This document shows positions 9,121 to 20,200 of a DNA stretch of 59,210 nt, in pieces. The notes below the pieces were generated by a model. It saw only the letters and a program-made list of their open reading frames with translations. It did no database searches and was not told where the DNA came from. The DNA is from Bacteroidales bacterium UBA4788 (GTDB lineage: Bacteria; Bacteroidota; Bacteroidia; Bacteroidales; VadinHA17). Each line of letters begins with the position of its first letter. Position 1 is the stretch's first letter. The stretch is from the NCBI GenBank assembly GCA_002402965.1, contig DHGW01000038.1, positions 21,793-81,002 of the forward strand, in the 5' to 3' direction. Made by a program: the position numbers and the translations under genes.

Positions 9121-9206
9121 CCACTTACCCGGTAATGAAAAAATAGGGAAGAGTTTTCGCCCACCCGGACAAGGAAAAAGAACCAGAGTAAACCCGACCC
9201 CGGACC

Positions 9207-10196
9207 ATGAGGATCATCGTCACCATACTGCTGATATCCCTGCTTACCGTGACTACTGCAAATGGGCAGGAGTTCAGCATAATGTTCTACAATGTCGAGA
9301 ACCTTTTTGATACGGTTGACGATACAACGAAGAACGATGATGAGTTCCTGCCAGGTGGAGAAAGGCGGTGGACGGCCTCCAGGTATAACAGGAAGCTGAA
9401 TGCCCTCTCCCGTGCCGTGGCAGCTGCGGGAGAGTGGGAGCTACCCTCACTTATCGGCCTGTGTGAGGTTGAGAACGAAGAGGTATTGAAGGACCTGGTC
9501 TACGGCACCATCCTTTCAGCTGGCAACTATGGCATCGTGCACCGGGAGTCGCCTGATCCGCGGGGAATTGACCTGGCGCTCCTGTACAGGCGCGACCGTT
9601 TCAGTGTTGAGGAGGTTAGAGCCTGGCTCCCTGAAAGTCCTGACAATATACCGGTAACAACGCGTAACCTGCTCTATGTCAAGGTTTCCGGCGGTGATGA
9701 TACTCTCCACCTGATACTCTGTCACCTGCCCTCGCGAAGGGGCGGCGTGCTTACAGCAGAGGGTCTGAGGGAGAGAATGATAAGGTTGGCTGCGGGCAGG
9801 GTTGATTCCATCATAAATGCCTCAGGCGGAAGAGCCGCAGTGATTGTCATGGGCGACTTTAACACCACGCCGGAAGATGAACTGATGGCAGCGCTGACAG
9901 GAAACGGGAATCTTGTTAACCTCTCCGCCAGTCTCTCAAGGGAGGGGAAAGGATCATACAAATACCAGGGCAAATGGGAGATGATAGACCAGGTACTGGG
10001 TTCACATTCCTTGGCGGATTCCGCGGGGGTCTGGCATGCGGAGCCGGGCAGCTTCCGGGTGGTGGATGCTCCCTTCCTTCTTACCGAAGATGAAACCTAC
10101 CCGGGTGTCAGGCCGCTCCCGACTTACGGAGGTTACAGGTGGACAGGCGGTTACTCGGATCATCTCCCTGTAATAGTCAGGGTGATGCACAGATAA
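9207..10196 (+). CDS. Secreted endonuclease/exonuclease/phosphatase-family protein
   Basis: A 329-residue protein with a short signal peptide (ILLISLLTVTTANG). It has the conserved blocks of the EEP (DNase I-like) superfamily in order: MFYNVENLFDT, GLCEVENEEVL, LLYRRDRF, CHLPSRRGG, GDFNTTPEDEL and YSDHLPVIV. The acidic and His residues for metal-dependent phosphodiester hydrolysis are all present. Bacteroidota carry many exported members, whose substrates (nucleic acid or phospholipid/inositol phosphate) cannot be told from sequence. It lies 86 bases after the lipoprotein gene and may be the tail of the same operon. It converges on the CCA-adding gene with three bases between the stops. Confidence 0.85.
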   Translation: MRIIVTILLISLLTVTTANGQEFSIMFYNVENLFDTVDDTTKNDDEFLPGGERRWTASRYNRKLNALSRAVAAAGEWELPSLIGLCEVENEEVLKDLVYGTILSAGNYGIVHRESPDPRGIDLALLYRRDRFSVEEVRAWLPESPDNIPVTTRNLLYVKVSGGDDTLHLILCHLPSRRGGVLTAEGLRERMIRLAAGRVDSIINASGGRAAVIVMGDFNTTPEDELMAALTGNGNLVNLSASLSREGKGSYKYQGKWEMIDQVLGSHSLADSAGVWHAEPGSFRVVDAPFLLTEDETYPGVRPLPTYGGYRWTGGYSDHLPVIVRVMHR

Positions 10197-10199
10197 GTT

Positions 10200-11612
10200 T
10201 CACGCTGGTGTAAGTCCCAGTTCCGTACCTTTCTTAATCATGAACTCCCTGGCCGCCGAATATTCATTGGGAATAACGCCATCCAGGATGGCCTCCTTTA
10301 TGGCGGTTTTGATGATGCCCACTACCGGGCCCGGGGGGATGCCGAATGTGGCAATGATCTCCTCACCGTGGACCGGGGGCTGGAATGTCCGCACTGCATC
10401 CTTCTCCTCTATCTCCTTCAGTTTTCTGCGCACCAGCGCGAAGTTTTCGCGGTGTCTGTGCACCTTCATCCTGTTGCCGGATGTGATGTCCGCCTCGCAG
10501 AGCAGCATCAGGTCGTCAACATCTTCACCCGCTTCGAAGAGGAGCCTGCGGACGGCTGAGTCGGTCACCTCGTCCTGCACAAGTGATATGGGTCTGAGGT
10601 GCAGTCCCACCAGCTTCTGCACATACTTCATTCTGTCGTTGAGCGGGAGTTTGAGCCTTTTGAATATATCCGGTACCATTTTGGCTCCAAGGAACTCATG
10701 GCCGTGGAATGTCCACCCGGTGCCTGGCACGAATTTTTTGGTCGCAGGCTTGGCTACATCATGGAGGAGCGCGGCCCAGCGCAGCCACAGATCGTCGCTC
10801 TTTGCCGCCAGGTTGTCAAGTACCTTTATTGTGTGGTGAAAATTGTCCTTGTGTCCTTTCCCTTCCTTGTCCTCAACTCCTTTGAGCTTCGCGATCTCAG
10901 GCAGGATGAGGTTCAACAGGCCGGTCTGCTCCAGAAGGAGAAGCCCTGCAGAGGGCGTGGCCGTAGCCATAATCTTGTTGAGTTCAATGGTTATCCTCTC
11001 AGCGGAAACTATTCTTATTCTCTCCGCATTGCGGCTAATGGAAGCCAGCGTGCCGTCAGCGATCGTGAATCCGAGCTGGGCGGCAAACCGTACAGCCCTC
11101 ATCATACGCAGCGGATCGTCGCTGAATGTGGTATCAGGATCAAGAGGGGTGCGAATAACGCCGTTATGTATGTCTTCAATTCCACCGAATGGATCAAGCA
11201 CCTCCCCTGGGTTGTCCCTGTTCAGGCTGATGGCGAGGGCATTGATTGTGAAATCGCGCCTGTTCTGGTCATCCTCCAGGGTCCCCGGTTTCACCGATGG
11301 CTTGCGCGAATCTTCCGAATAGGATTCCTTGCGTGCACCCACGAACTCGATATCATAGTTCTGGTACCTGAACATTGCAGTGCCGAAAGTTTTGAATACG
11401 GTGACCTTTATATCCCGGCTGATTTCACGGGCTACGGCACGGGCCATCGACGGACCGTCACCGATTACCACGATGTCAATATCCTTGTCAGGGTGGATCC
11501 TGCCAAGGATATGATCACGGACATAACCGCCGATGACATACGCCTCCACATCCTCTCTTTCGGCCACGCGGGCCACTATCTCAAAAATCCTGTCATCAGG
11601 GAAAATCTTCAT
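10200..11612 (-). CDS. cca: CCA-adding tRNA nucleotidyltransferase / poly(A) polymerase family, with HD domain
   Basis: A 470-residue class II nucleotidyltransferase. The head domain has GGYVRDHILG and DIDIVV (metal-binding Asp pair), then RRDFTINALA and DPFGGIEDI, and the RNA-binding segment FSDDPLRMMRAVRFAAQLGF. The C-terminal half carries an HD-type phosphohydrolase-like domain (LRWAALLHDVAKP). It is expected to repair or add CCA on tRNA 3' ends. This matters here because both tRNA genes in the window lack encoded CCA. Length and layout match the usual Bacteroidota CCA protein. A poly(A) polymerase role cannot be excluded by motifs alone. Confidence 0.9.
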   Translation of the reverse strand: MKIFPDDRIFEIVARVAEREDVEAYVIGGYVRDHILGRIHPDKDIDIVVIGDGPSMARAVAREISRDIKVTVFKTFGTAMFRYQNYDIEFVGARKESYSEDSRKPSVKPGTLEDDQNRRDFTINALAISLNRDNPGEVLDPFGGIEDIHNGVIRTPLDPDTTFSDDPLRMMRAVRFAAQLGFTIADGTLASISRNAERIRIVSAERITIELNKIMATATPSAGLLLLEQTGLLNLILPEIAKLKGVEDKEGKGHKDNFHHTIKVLDNLAAKSDDLWLRWAALLHDVAKPATKKFVPGTGWTFHGHEFLGAKMVPDIFKRLKLPLNDRMKYVQKLVGLHLRPISLVQDEVTDSAVRRLLFEAGEDVDDLMLLCEADITSGNRMKVHRHRENFALVRRKLKEIEEKDAVRTFQPPVHGEEIIATFGIPPGPVVGIIKTAIKEAILDGVIPNEYSAAREFMIKKGTELGLTPA

Positions 11613-11763
11613 TATCAGTATGACATTTTAACCGAAACCGGTGACAAAATTACAATTATTAGCCTAACTTGAAGAAAATTTGATCTCCGTAACCCCTCGG
11701 CACGCCTCTTGTTAAGGTTGAACTTTACCCGTAAAAATCTGTTAAACAATTAAAACAATAAAT

Positions 11764-12126
11764 ATGGCAGAACATTTGACAAAAGATACTTTTCTTGAGA
11801 AAGTATTCAATTATGAACAGAATAAAGAGTGGAAATACAGTGGTGACAAGCCCTGTATAATTGATTTTTATGCCGACTGGTGCGGTCCCTGCAAGATGGT
11901 GGCTCCGATCCTCGAGGATCTGTCAACAGAATATGAAGGGAAATTGTATGTTTATAAAATTGATACTGAGGCTGAACAGGAGCTGGCGTCGGTATTCGGC
12001 ATCAAGAGTATCCCCTCACTGCTTTTTGTGCCCCTGGAAGGTCAGCCTCAGATGGCAATGGGAGCCTTGCCTAAGGAGGTGTTTGAAAAAGCCTTCAAGG
12101 ATATATTTGGAATAGAAAAAAACTAA
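11764..12126 (+). CDS. trxA: Thioredoxin
   Basis: A 120-residue cytosolic thioredoxin fold with DFYADWCGPCKMVAPIL, the standard WCGPC redox site. A conserved cis-Pro follows in GIKSIPSLLF. It lacks a signal peptide. It has a few extra N-terminal residues compared with E. coli TrxA, as is common in Bacteroidota. It stands alone, divergent from the CCA gene, and a hairpin terminator follows. Expected to reduce protein disulphides with thioredoxin reductase, which is not in the window. Confidence 0.92.
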   Translation: MAEHLTKDTFLEKVFNYEQNKEWKYSGDKPCIIDFYADWCGPCKMVAPILEDLSTEYEGKLYVYKIDTEAEQELASVFGIKSIPSLLFVPLEGQPQMAMGALPKEVFEKAFKDIFGIEKN

Positions 12127-12256
12127 AATGTTGAAAAATAATTAACTTTTTTTGCGTTTTCACGAAACAAAGGTGTACCTTAAGCGTTATATTTAACGAA
12201 GGTAGTTTTCTAACAGAAGAGTTAGTTTTCTGGAATTTAGGTTAGGGTTTCGAGTT

Positions 12257-12291
12257 GAAGGTTGTTTCGAAGGAGACAACCTTCCTTGATT
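12257..12291 (+). terminator. Hairpin after thioredoxin gene
   Basis: GAAGGTTGT (12257-12265) pairs perfectly with ACAACCTTC (12276-12284). A modest T-rich tail (CTTGATTTATT) follows. It lies about 130 bases after the trxA stop. The stretch between holds gttag/ttaggttag-type repeats and no gene. Confidence 0.5.
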
Positions 12292-12344
12292 TATTCCTGT
12301 CCTGACACAGGATCATCTCCCGGTTCACACGGCTGTCTGCCGGC

Positions 12345-12542
12345 TCACTTCAGTTCCTCCATTATCCCGTCAATCTTTTCCCCGGTTTCGCGGAGGCGAC
12401 GCCTGCATATCTTGATAAGTTCAGCGGCTTTTTTGACATCTTCTGACAGCCTGTCAATATCCGGCTCGCCGTCTTCGATATTTTTCAGTATCTCTTCGAT
12501 ACCCTTCAGAGCTTCGTTGAACCCGATCTCTTTCTTTGCCAT
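12345..12542 (-). CDS. xseB: Exodeoxyribonuclease VII small subunit
   Basis: A 65-residue protein with the XseB pattern: FNEALKGIEEILKNIEDGE, then LSEDVKKAAELIKICRRRL. These are two short helices that bind the large subunit. It lies two bases after xseA on the same strand, the usual order. Together they form exonuclease VII, which degrades single-stranded DNA into oligonucleotides. Confidence 0.92.
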   Translation of the reverse strand: MAKKEIGFNEALKGIEEILKNIEDGEPDIDRLSEDVKKAAELIKICRRRLRETGEKIDGIMEELK

Positions 12543-12544
12543 GA

Positions 12545-13801
12545 CTATTTCTGTTTTGTAATCTGTTTGACTGTGCTGTTGGCTGTTCCCTCTGCGAAAT
12601 GTGTCTTTATTGTGTCTCCCTCTTCAAGTTCTCCGGCCGAGCGAATGATGATCCCGTTTCTGGAAGTGAGGGTAAATCCTCTTCTCAGTACACCGGCTGG
12701 ATCGAGGTGACGCAGTGAGTCTTCGATCCTGTCCGTAGCCTCCTTCGCCTTGCGTATCGTGTTTATAGCGGCGCGACGGAGAGTCTCAGTATGATAGACA
12801 AGCTTTTCCTGTTTCACTCTTACGATCAGCCTTGCCATGGAGGAGGTGCGGTTCTGAAGGGAGGAGAGCTGTTCTCCGGCCGCGTCCAGCGCTCCGGTCA
12901 CTGCCGATGCCAGCGTTTCAGCCATTCCTATAATCCGGTTCTCGCACTCCATGGTTCTCTCCACGATGAAACCTGCAACGGCGGTAGGTGTTTTAAGCGC
13001 TTTCCATGCCACCATGTCAGTGACTGACTGATCCTTCTCATGTCCTATCCCTGTCAGGACCGGCAGCGGGAACTGTGTTACATGGTATGCGATCTCATAG
13101 CTGTCGAACCAGCTCAGATCGGTCGTCGACCCCCCTCCGCGGATTATCACTGCCACATCGTACTTTCCCGTCTCCTCTGCGATACTGTATAGTGCATCGG
13201 TTATCGACACCGCAGTTGATTCTCCCTGCATGACGGCCTCGTAAAGTACCGGCTTGAAGACATACCCATAAGGATTGTTAACCAGGTGATCGATAAAGTC
13301 CTGATAGCCCGCAGCCTTTGACGAGGAGACTACGGCAATATTCCTTGGATAGGGGTTGAGCGGCAGCCCGGAGTTCATTGAGAGCACTCCTTCTGTTGTA
13401 AGTCTCCTTATTATTGCCTCACGGCGAAGGGCCATATCGCCGGCAGTGTATGCCGGATCGATGTCAGTTACATTCAGACTGAGGCCGTACAGCTCGTGAT
13501 ACTCCACGGTAGCCTTGAAGAGGATGGTTATTCCGGTTCTGAGAGGTATTCCCGTGCTGGCATTGAAGAAGGTATTGAGTGATCGGTATTTTGAGGCCCA
13601 TATGGTTGCCCTTGCACGGGCAGTCACCCTGCCGCCGGGAGTGTCGCTGCCGGTGAGCTCGAGGTAACAGTGACCTGCTGTTTGCACTTTCATCTCGGCA
13701 ATCTCAGCAATCACCCAGAATGAACCCGGCAGTGCCTCATAGATCCTGTCGCGGATCAGCCCCTGCAGTTCGGTCAGTGTTATCTTACCCTCCCCGCTCA
13801 T
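12545..13801 (-). CDS. xseA: Exodeoxyribonuclease VII large subunit
   Basis: A 418-residue XseA. An N-terminal OB-fold binds DNA (FWVIAEIAEMKVQTAGHCYL). The catalytic domain contains IAVVSSSKAAGYQDF, IIRGGGSTTDLSWFDSYE and LPVLTGIGHEKDQSVTDMVA. A coiled-coil C-terminal region binds XseB. The start overlaps the end of the upstream subtilase gene by four bases, so translation is probably coupled. Length is normal for the phylum. Confidence 0.93.
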   Translation of the reverse strand: MSGEGKITLTELQGLIRDRIYEALPGSFWVIAEIAEMKVQTAGHCYLELTGSDTPGGRVTARARATIWASKYRSLNTFFNASTGIPLRTGITILFKATVEYHELYGLSLNVTDIDPAYTAGDMALRREAIIRRLTTEGVLSMNSGLPLNPYPRNIAVVSSSKAAGYQDFIDHLVNNPYGYVFKPVLYEAVMQGESTAVSITDALYSIAEETGKYDVAVIIRGGGSTTDLSWFDSYEIAYHVTQFPLPVLTGIGHEKDQSVTDMVAWKALKTPTAVAGFIVERTMECENRIIGMAETLASAVTGALDAAGEQLSSLQNRTSSMARLIVRVKQEKLVYHTETLRRAAINTIRKAKEATDRIEDSLRHLDPAGVLRRGFTLTSRNGIIIRSAGELEEGDTIKTHFAEGTANSTVKQITKQK

Positions 13802-15444
13802 CTGCTTACCCGTATCATCTTGAAAACTCTATCCTTCTGACCTGTAGACACCTTCACAAAAAAGATGCCCTGTGCGAGGTTTTCAAGCCCCCCTAGCCTG
13901 AATGACCGTGCCACGTAAACCGGATAGTTCATCTCCATTACCTTTGTACCGTTGGCACCGGTCACAGTGATCCCGAGGTGGCCCGGTGATTCACGAAACC
14001 AGAACGATATCTCGCTGTTGAAGGGATTTGGTCCGGCAGTCACGGTACCGGAAGGCATGACAGTATATTTCTCCTCAAGGAGTCTCAGTGCCTTGAGGAA
14101 GTCAGGCAGACCGTAGCCGTAAAGTGAGTCGGGCTGGTTGTACCTGTCACTGCTCCGGTGCAGTGCATCAATTATCTCCGCCGGAGAGGCTCTGGGCACC
14201 GACTGCATCAGTGAGGCGCACATGCCGCTGATGACCGGGCACGAGAAGGAGGTACCGCTTCCGCTGTGCCACAATCCCGGTTCAAACTGAATGGGAACGG
14301 CTACTCCCGGGGCAACCACGTCAGGCTTGACCTGGCCGTCTGCTGAGTAGCCTGACGATGAGAAGTCGGAGATGGCAAGGTCAAACTTAATCGCCCCGAC
14401 GCACAGCACGCTGTCACCGTCGGAAGGGGCAATGATCCGGATCCACTCCTTGTTGCGCTCGTTACCGGCGCTGTTGACAACAAGAACTCCCTTTGAGGCT
14501 GCCATATCCGCCCCACGTGTGATGACCGGACTGTCGCCGTTCATGTCATGGAAAGAATAATCCATGGAATGGTCATCGAAGATGAAGTACCCGAGTGATG
14601 AGGTGATGATGTCAGCCCCTGCACTGTCAGCGTATTCCGCTGCTGCTATCCAGTAATCCTCCTCTACGGGAAACTCAGAGTCGTCATCTTCGGTGCGGAG
14701 GAGCAGGTAATCAGCGCCGGGTGCCGTACCGTTGATGATGCCCGGCAGTGATCCGGCAAGGATCGAAAGGACGGAGGTGCCGTGCGATTGGTAATCATAC
14801 ACATGACCGGTACCGTTCACAAAGTCGCGGGTTGCTATTATTCCTCCTCTTTGCCTCAGTGGTCCAAGTGATTCAATTACGTCTGCCTTTGCGAATCCGG
14901 CGTCAAGCACGGCTATAATCACGTTCCGGCCTGTCAGTCCCGACTGGTGCAGAACCGTGCCGTTCAGCGGAGCACGTGGGTCGGAAGCAACAGGTCCGGC
15001 AAGGGGTACGGTGATGCCGTATTTATTATAGCTCTTCTTTACAGGATCAGACGGATGTCTGACCAGTTGAATACTGTCAATAAAATAATAATCTTCGAGG
15101 GCTTCGATGTCTTTTGGTGAGGCGGCTGAAAAAAGCGCGGTATTCAGCCACCTGGAAGTGCACCTGAGTCCCAGCCCCAGCCGTGACAGGGTGATTATAT
15201 GCTGCCTGCTGACCGGGATGTCACTTTCTTCTATAAGCGGGATGTCATATTTCTCTCTTCTTGCTATGGCGGCAGGGGAGAGGAGATCTTCCGGGAAGTA
15301 ATCCTCAGTGTCGCCGCTCTTTTCATTGAACCATACCCTGTAAAACCAAAGTTCAGTGTCCCCCGGGGATACCTGTGCTTCAACAGGCATGAGACCGGCT
15401 AACAACAGAATAAATGCCGCCAGGAAAGACGATTGGTGGTTCAT
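13798..15444 (-). CDS. Exported subtilisin-family (S8) serine protease
   Basis: A 548-residue protein: signal peptide (FLAAFILLLAGLMPVEAQ), a propeptide-like region, then the S8 domain. The catalytic triad is visible: Asp181 (IIAVLDAGF), His221 (SHGTSVLSILAG) and Ser399 (GSGTSFSCPV), with the oxyanion Asn in VNSAGNE. The last 80 or so residues (MPSGTVTAGPNPFNSEISF ... GIFFVKVSTG ... FKMIRV) form a type A T9SS C-terminal sorting domain, so it is probably exported by the type IX system and held at the surface. It overlaps the YwqK-type gene upstream and xseA downstream by four bases each. Sharing an operon with exonuclease VII has no obvious functional logic. Confidence 0.88.
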   Translation of the reverse strand: MNHQSSFLAAFILLLAGLMPVEAQVSPGDTELWFYRVWFNEKSGDTEDYFPEDLLSPAAIARREKYDIPLIEESDIPVSRQHIITLSRLGLGLRCTSRWLNTALFSAASPKDIEALEDYYFIDSIQLVRHPSDPVKKSYNKYGITVPLAGPVASDPRAPLNGTVLHQSGLTGRNVIIAVLDAGFAKADVIESLGPLRQRGGIIATRDFVNGTGHVYDYQSHGTSVLSILAGSLPGIINGTAPGADYLLLRTEDDDSEFPVEEDYWIAAAEYADSAGADIITSSLGYFIFDDHSMDYSFHDMNGDSPVITRGADMAASKGVLVVNSAGNERNKEWIRIIAPSDGDSVLCVGAIKFDLAISDFSSSGYSADGQVKPDVVAPGVAVPIQFEPGLWHSGSGTSFSCPVISGMCASLMQSVPRASPAEIIDALHRSSDRYNQPDSLYGYGLPDFLKALRLLEEKYTVMPSGTVTAGPNPFNSEISFWFRESPGHLGITVTGANGTKVMEMNYPVYVARSFRLGGLENLAQGIFFVKVSTGQKDRVFKMIRVSR

Positions 15445-16217
15445 TTTATGACGGCTCCGGTAATGTCCGTTACTTCGACCCTGCCCTTTTTCTTTTCGAG
15501 CTCATCGAGGAACCTTGTCTCCTGGTCGGCCAGTTTAGGGTCCGCGGGGACACCGTCCTTATATGCAATGACTTGCTTTAGCGTACCATCCTCGTTGAAG
15601 ATCATCCAGTCGCCTGTCCTGTGGTCCTCTTTATATCTCCCTTCGTATTGTAGTTTGCCGTTGGGATGATAGTATGAGAATGGTCCTTCCAGTTTTCCGG
15701 CCATATACTCGGCTCTCAGGCATACTGATCCGTCAGGGTAGTATTGGAGCCATTCTCCGCTCCGGTTTCCCATGTCCCATGCAACCTTGTCCGCCAGGGT
15801 ACTGTCAGGGTAGTATTTAAGTGAGAGTCCATGCCTCTTATCCTGGTGGTAATACTCTTCAGAGATGAGGTATGGAGGCTGTGTTGCCGACCAGAATCTC
15901 CAGAGGCCTTCCTTGCCGCGGGCAACATATATACCTTCGGCGGCCTTCGTGCCGTCAGCGTAATAAAACACTGCCGCAGCTTCATCTTTCCCGTTACTGT
16001 ATGTCAGTTCCGAGAAGAGAATGCCCTCCTCTGTATATCTTTTGAACAGTCCGACAGGCTTGTCGTCCTTGAATATGCCTTCATACATCAGCTTGCCGTT
16101 GGGATAATTTTTGACCCAGGGTCCCTGCTTCTTTCCTGCAGCGTCTGTCATATTCTGCGCGAGAGCAGTTCCGGAGAGGATGAGCAGTGAAAGAATAATG
16201 ACAAGTTGGTTTTTCAT
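15441..16217 (-). CDS. Exported YwqK/MORN-type repeat protein
   Basis: A 258-residue protein with a signal peptide (VIILSLLILSGTALAQN). It carries about eight copies of a 20-24 residue beta-hairpin repeat of the type G-W-Y-PNGKLMYEG-F-KDDKP-G. This is the MORN-like repeat often labelled toxin-antitoxin YwqK antitoxin in databases. In Bacteroidota such exported versions are common and are unlikely to be antitoxins. Function unknown, possibly protein or envelope binding. First gene of the operon ending in xseB, with no toxin gene adjacent. Confidence 0.8.
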   Translation of the reverse strand: MKNQLVIILSLLILSGTALAQNMTDAAGKKQGPWVKNYPNGKLMYEGIFKDDKPVGLFKRYTEEGILFSELTYSNGKDEAAAVFYYADGTKAAEGIYVARGKEGLWRFWSATQPPYLISEEYYHQDKRHGLSLKYYPDSTLADKVAWDMGNRSGEWLQYYPDGSVCLRAEYMAGKLEGPFSYYHPNGKLQYEGRYKEDHRTGDWMIFNEDGTLKQVIAYKDGVPADPKLADQETRFLDELEKKKGRVEVTDITGAVIK

Positions 16218-16280
16218 GATTTCAATCTATAGTGCAAAGATATAACCAAATAATTGGTAGTGTTCGTATATGTGATGCAT

Positions 16281-16319
16281 GAAAAGAAGGCCGCGTCAGC
16301 TTGTGCTGCCGCGGCCTTC
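16281..16319 (-). terminator. Intrinsic terminator of dnaK
   Basis: On the minus strand a perfect 10-bp stem GAAGGCCGCG / CGCGGCCTTC (plus-strand 16286-16295 with 16310-16319) is followed by TTTTC. It lies 20 bases after the dnaK stop and before the YwqK-type gene, separating the two transcription units. Confidence 0.85.
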
Positions 16320-16339
16320 GGTAGTGGTATATATAGTGA

Positions 16340-18277
<1,938 letters not shown>

Positions 18278-18480
18278 TTTTATTCTGATTTATATTTTAA
18301 ATTTCAATCTGATACTCCCCTAAGTGACAATGTTTGTGCCACAGCGTCTAAGTGAGGGTTATTATGAAATTATGTCATGGTAGGGCAAAGCTGCCGGCAG
18401 ACATATATTTCCGGATTATGACAAAACGGCAGGCCGTGCCAAAAGAATGGGCAGTAATGTTATTCCACATTCTTATTTTG

Positions 18481-18488
18481 TAGCTTTG
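18481..18488 (+). promoter_or_regulatory. Candidate promoter -7 box of panB
   Basis: TAGCTTTG matches TAnnTTTG exactly and lies 23 bases before the panB start codon. That predicts a short 5' leader of about 15 bases. No strong -33 TTG is visible at the ideal distance. Confidence 0.45.
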
Positions 18489-18511
18489 CAGTTGACAAAA
18501 AACAAGCAGGG

Positions 18512-19327
18512 ATGACAGTACAGAAGACGGTTAAGTTAGTCACCACCCACGTGCTTTACGAGATGAAGCTCAAGGGTGAGAAGATATCGATGCTTACGGC
18601 ATATGATTTTTCGATGGCGAGGATACTTGATGAGGCAGGCATAGACGTGATCCTTGTCGGAGATTCAGCTTCCAACGTCATGGCGGGGTTTGACACCACT
18701 CTGCCCATCACCCTTGAAAACATGATTTACCATGCTGCATCGGTGGTAAGAGGAGTAAAGAGGGCGCTGGTTGTGGTTGATCTTCCTTTCGGGACCTACC
18801 AGGGCAACTCACGTGAGGCGCTTGCATCAGCCATACGGATCATGAAGGAGACCGGTGCCAGTGCGGTGAAGCTTGAGGGCGGCAGGGAGATAGTGGAATC
18901 CATTGAGCGTATCATGTCAGCCGGGATACCCGTGATGGGTCATCTGGGTCTCACCCCGCAGTCGATTCACAAGTTCGGGACCTACGTGGTTCGCGCACGC
19001 GATGAGGAGGAGGCGAGGAAGCTCAAGGAGGATGCCAGGATAATCGAAAAGGCAGGATGCTTTGCCATAGTGCTGGAAAAGATACCGGCAGCACTGGCAG
19101 GAGAGGTGGCCGAGTCCGTAAAAGTTCCGGTAATCGGGATAGGAGCTGGACCGCAGGTTGACGGACAGGTGCTGGTACTGCATGACATGCTCGGCATAAA
19201 CATGGAGTTCTCACCGCGCTTCCTGAGAAGGTACCATAACCTGTACGACGAGATCAAGGGTGCGGTGCATCATTATATCGCTGACGTGAGATCAGGCGAT
19301 TTTCCCAACGATAAGGAGCAGTATTAG
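18512..19327 (+). CDS. panB: 3-methyl-2-oxobutanoate hydroxymethyltransferase (pantothenate synthesis)
   Basis: A 271-residue TIM-barrel enzyme. It transfers a hydroxymethyl group from methylenetetrahydrofolate to alpha-ketoisovalerate, the first committed step to pantothenate and CoA. Recognisable blocks are KISMLTAYDFSMARILDEAG, VILVGDSASNVMAG, ALVVVDLPFGTYQ, AVKLEGG, GIPVMGHLGLTPQSIH and IGIGAGPQVDGQVLVLHDML. The metal-binding Asp and the GDS, EGG and HLG motifs are intact. It is divergent from dnaK. panC and panD are not in the window. Confidence 0.95.
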   Translation: MTVQKTVKLVTTHVLYEMKLKGEKISMLTAYDFSMARILDEAGIDVILVGDSASNVMAGFDTTLPITLENMIYHAASVVRGVKRALVVVDLPFGTYQGNSREALASAIRIMKETGASAVKLEGGREIVESIERIMSAGIPVMGHLGLTPQSIHKFGTYVVRARDEEEARKLKEDARIIEKAGCFAIVLEKIPAALAGEVAESVKVPVIGIGAGPQVDGQVLVLHDMLGINMEFSPRFLRRYHNLYDEIKGAVHHYIADVRSGDFPNDKEQY

Positions 19328-19332
19328 GGGGA

Positions 19333-19421
19333 GTCGAAAGTCGGAAGTAGAAAGTAGAAAGTCGAAAGTCGGAAGGTCCGTCGCTTCGCTTCTTCTTGCG
19401 GTCTTGCGGTCTTGCAGTCCG
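19333..19421. repeat. Degenerate heptamer/octamer tandem repeats
   Basis: Six degenerate copies of a seven-base unit (GTCGAAA, GTCGGAA, GTAGAAA, GTAGAAA, GTCGAAA, GTCGGAA) are followed a little later by three eight-base units (TTGCGGTC, TTGCGGTC, TTGCAGTC). The stretch is noncoding and lies between panB and the pseudouridine synthase gene. It looks like slippage-prone spacer sequence and has no terminator fold. Confidence 0.6.
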
Positions 19422-19466
19422 GGGTGAGGAAGTGGAAATAACAGTGATAAAATAAGGAAATAACTG

Positions 19467-20153
19467 ATGGGTAAGGAACAACCGGAAATACTGTATGAAG
19501 ACAATCATATTATAATTGTCAACAAGCGATCATCGGACCTGGTGCAGGGCGACGGCACCGGGGATGAGTCGCTGGACAATATTGTAAGGGCATACATAAA
19601 GGAGAAATACAACAAGCCCGGCGATGTGTTCCTTGGCGTGGTGCACAGGCTTGACAGGCCTGTCAGCGGATGCGTGGTCTATGCCCGCACATCGAAGGCT
19701 CTGACCCGCCTGAGCGAGCTCTTCAGGACCCGCGAGGTGAAGAAATATTACTGGGCCATTGTCACTGACCGGCCGCCGGCTGAGGAGGGGATTCTTTCCG
19801 GTTATCTCAAAAAGAATGAGAAACAGAATAAGTCATATGCCTATGACAAGGAGGTGAAGGGATCGAAATTGGCGGAGCTGTCTTACCGCGTCCTGGCGCG
19901 TTCCGAGAGATACTACCTCCTGGAGGTAGACCTGCAGACCGGCAGGCATCACCAGATAAGGGCTCAGCTGGCCGCGGCAGGATGCCCGATAAAAGGTGAC
20001 CTTAAGTATGGCGCTCCTCGGTCAAACGAGGGAGGGGGCATATCACTCCACTCGCGGAGAGTTACATTTGTTCACCCGGTGAAAAATGAGGAGATCACTG
20101 CCGTAGCCCCGCTTCCCGACGACAAGATTTGGAAGCTGTTCTCGAATGTGTGA
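19467..20153 (+). CDS. RluA-family RNA pseudouridine synthase
   Basis: A 228-residue enzyme with the RluA signature GVVHRLDRPVSGCVVYART; the Asp in HRLD is the catalytic nucleophile. Other family blocks are YEDNHIIIVNKRS at the start and LLEVDLQTGRHHQIRAQLA near the end. No S4 domain is present, and the protein is shorter than RluC/RluD. It isomerises a uridine in rRNA or tRNA; the target site cannot be read from sequence. Confidence 0.9.
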   Translation: MGKEQPEILYEDNHIIIVNKRSSDLVQGDGTGDESLDNIVRAYIKEKYNKPGDVFLGVVHRLDRPVSGCVVYARTSKALTRLSELFRTREVKKYYWAIVTDRPPAEEGILSGYLKKNEKQNKSYAYDKEVKGSKLAELSYRVLARSERYYLLEVDLQTGRHHQIRAQLAAAGCPIKGDLKYGAPRSNEGGGISLHSRRVTFVHPVKNEEITAVAPLPDDKIWKLFSNV

Positions 20154-20200
20154 TCCGGGGTATGATCTCCTGGCTGATTTCATGCCTGATTACCGGCAGT

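Noticed and set aside
10599..11672. 357-residue plus-strand frame over the CCA gene
   Set aside because: It is antisense to a well-supported gene and matches no family.
15441..16217. YwqK-type gene as part of a toxin-antitoxin pair
   Set aside because: The protein has a signal peptide, the neighbours are a protease and nuclease subunits, and no toxin gene is adjacent.
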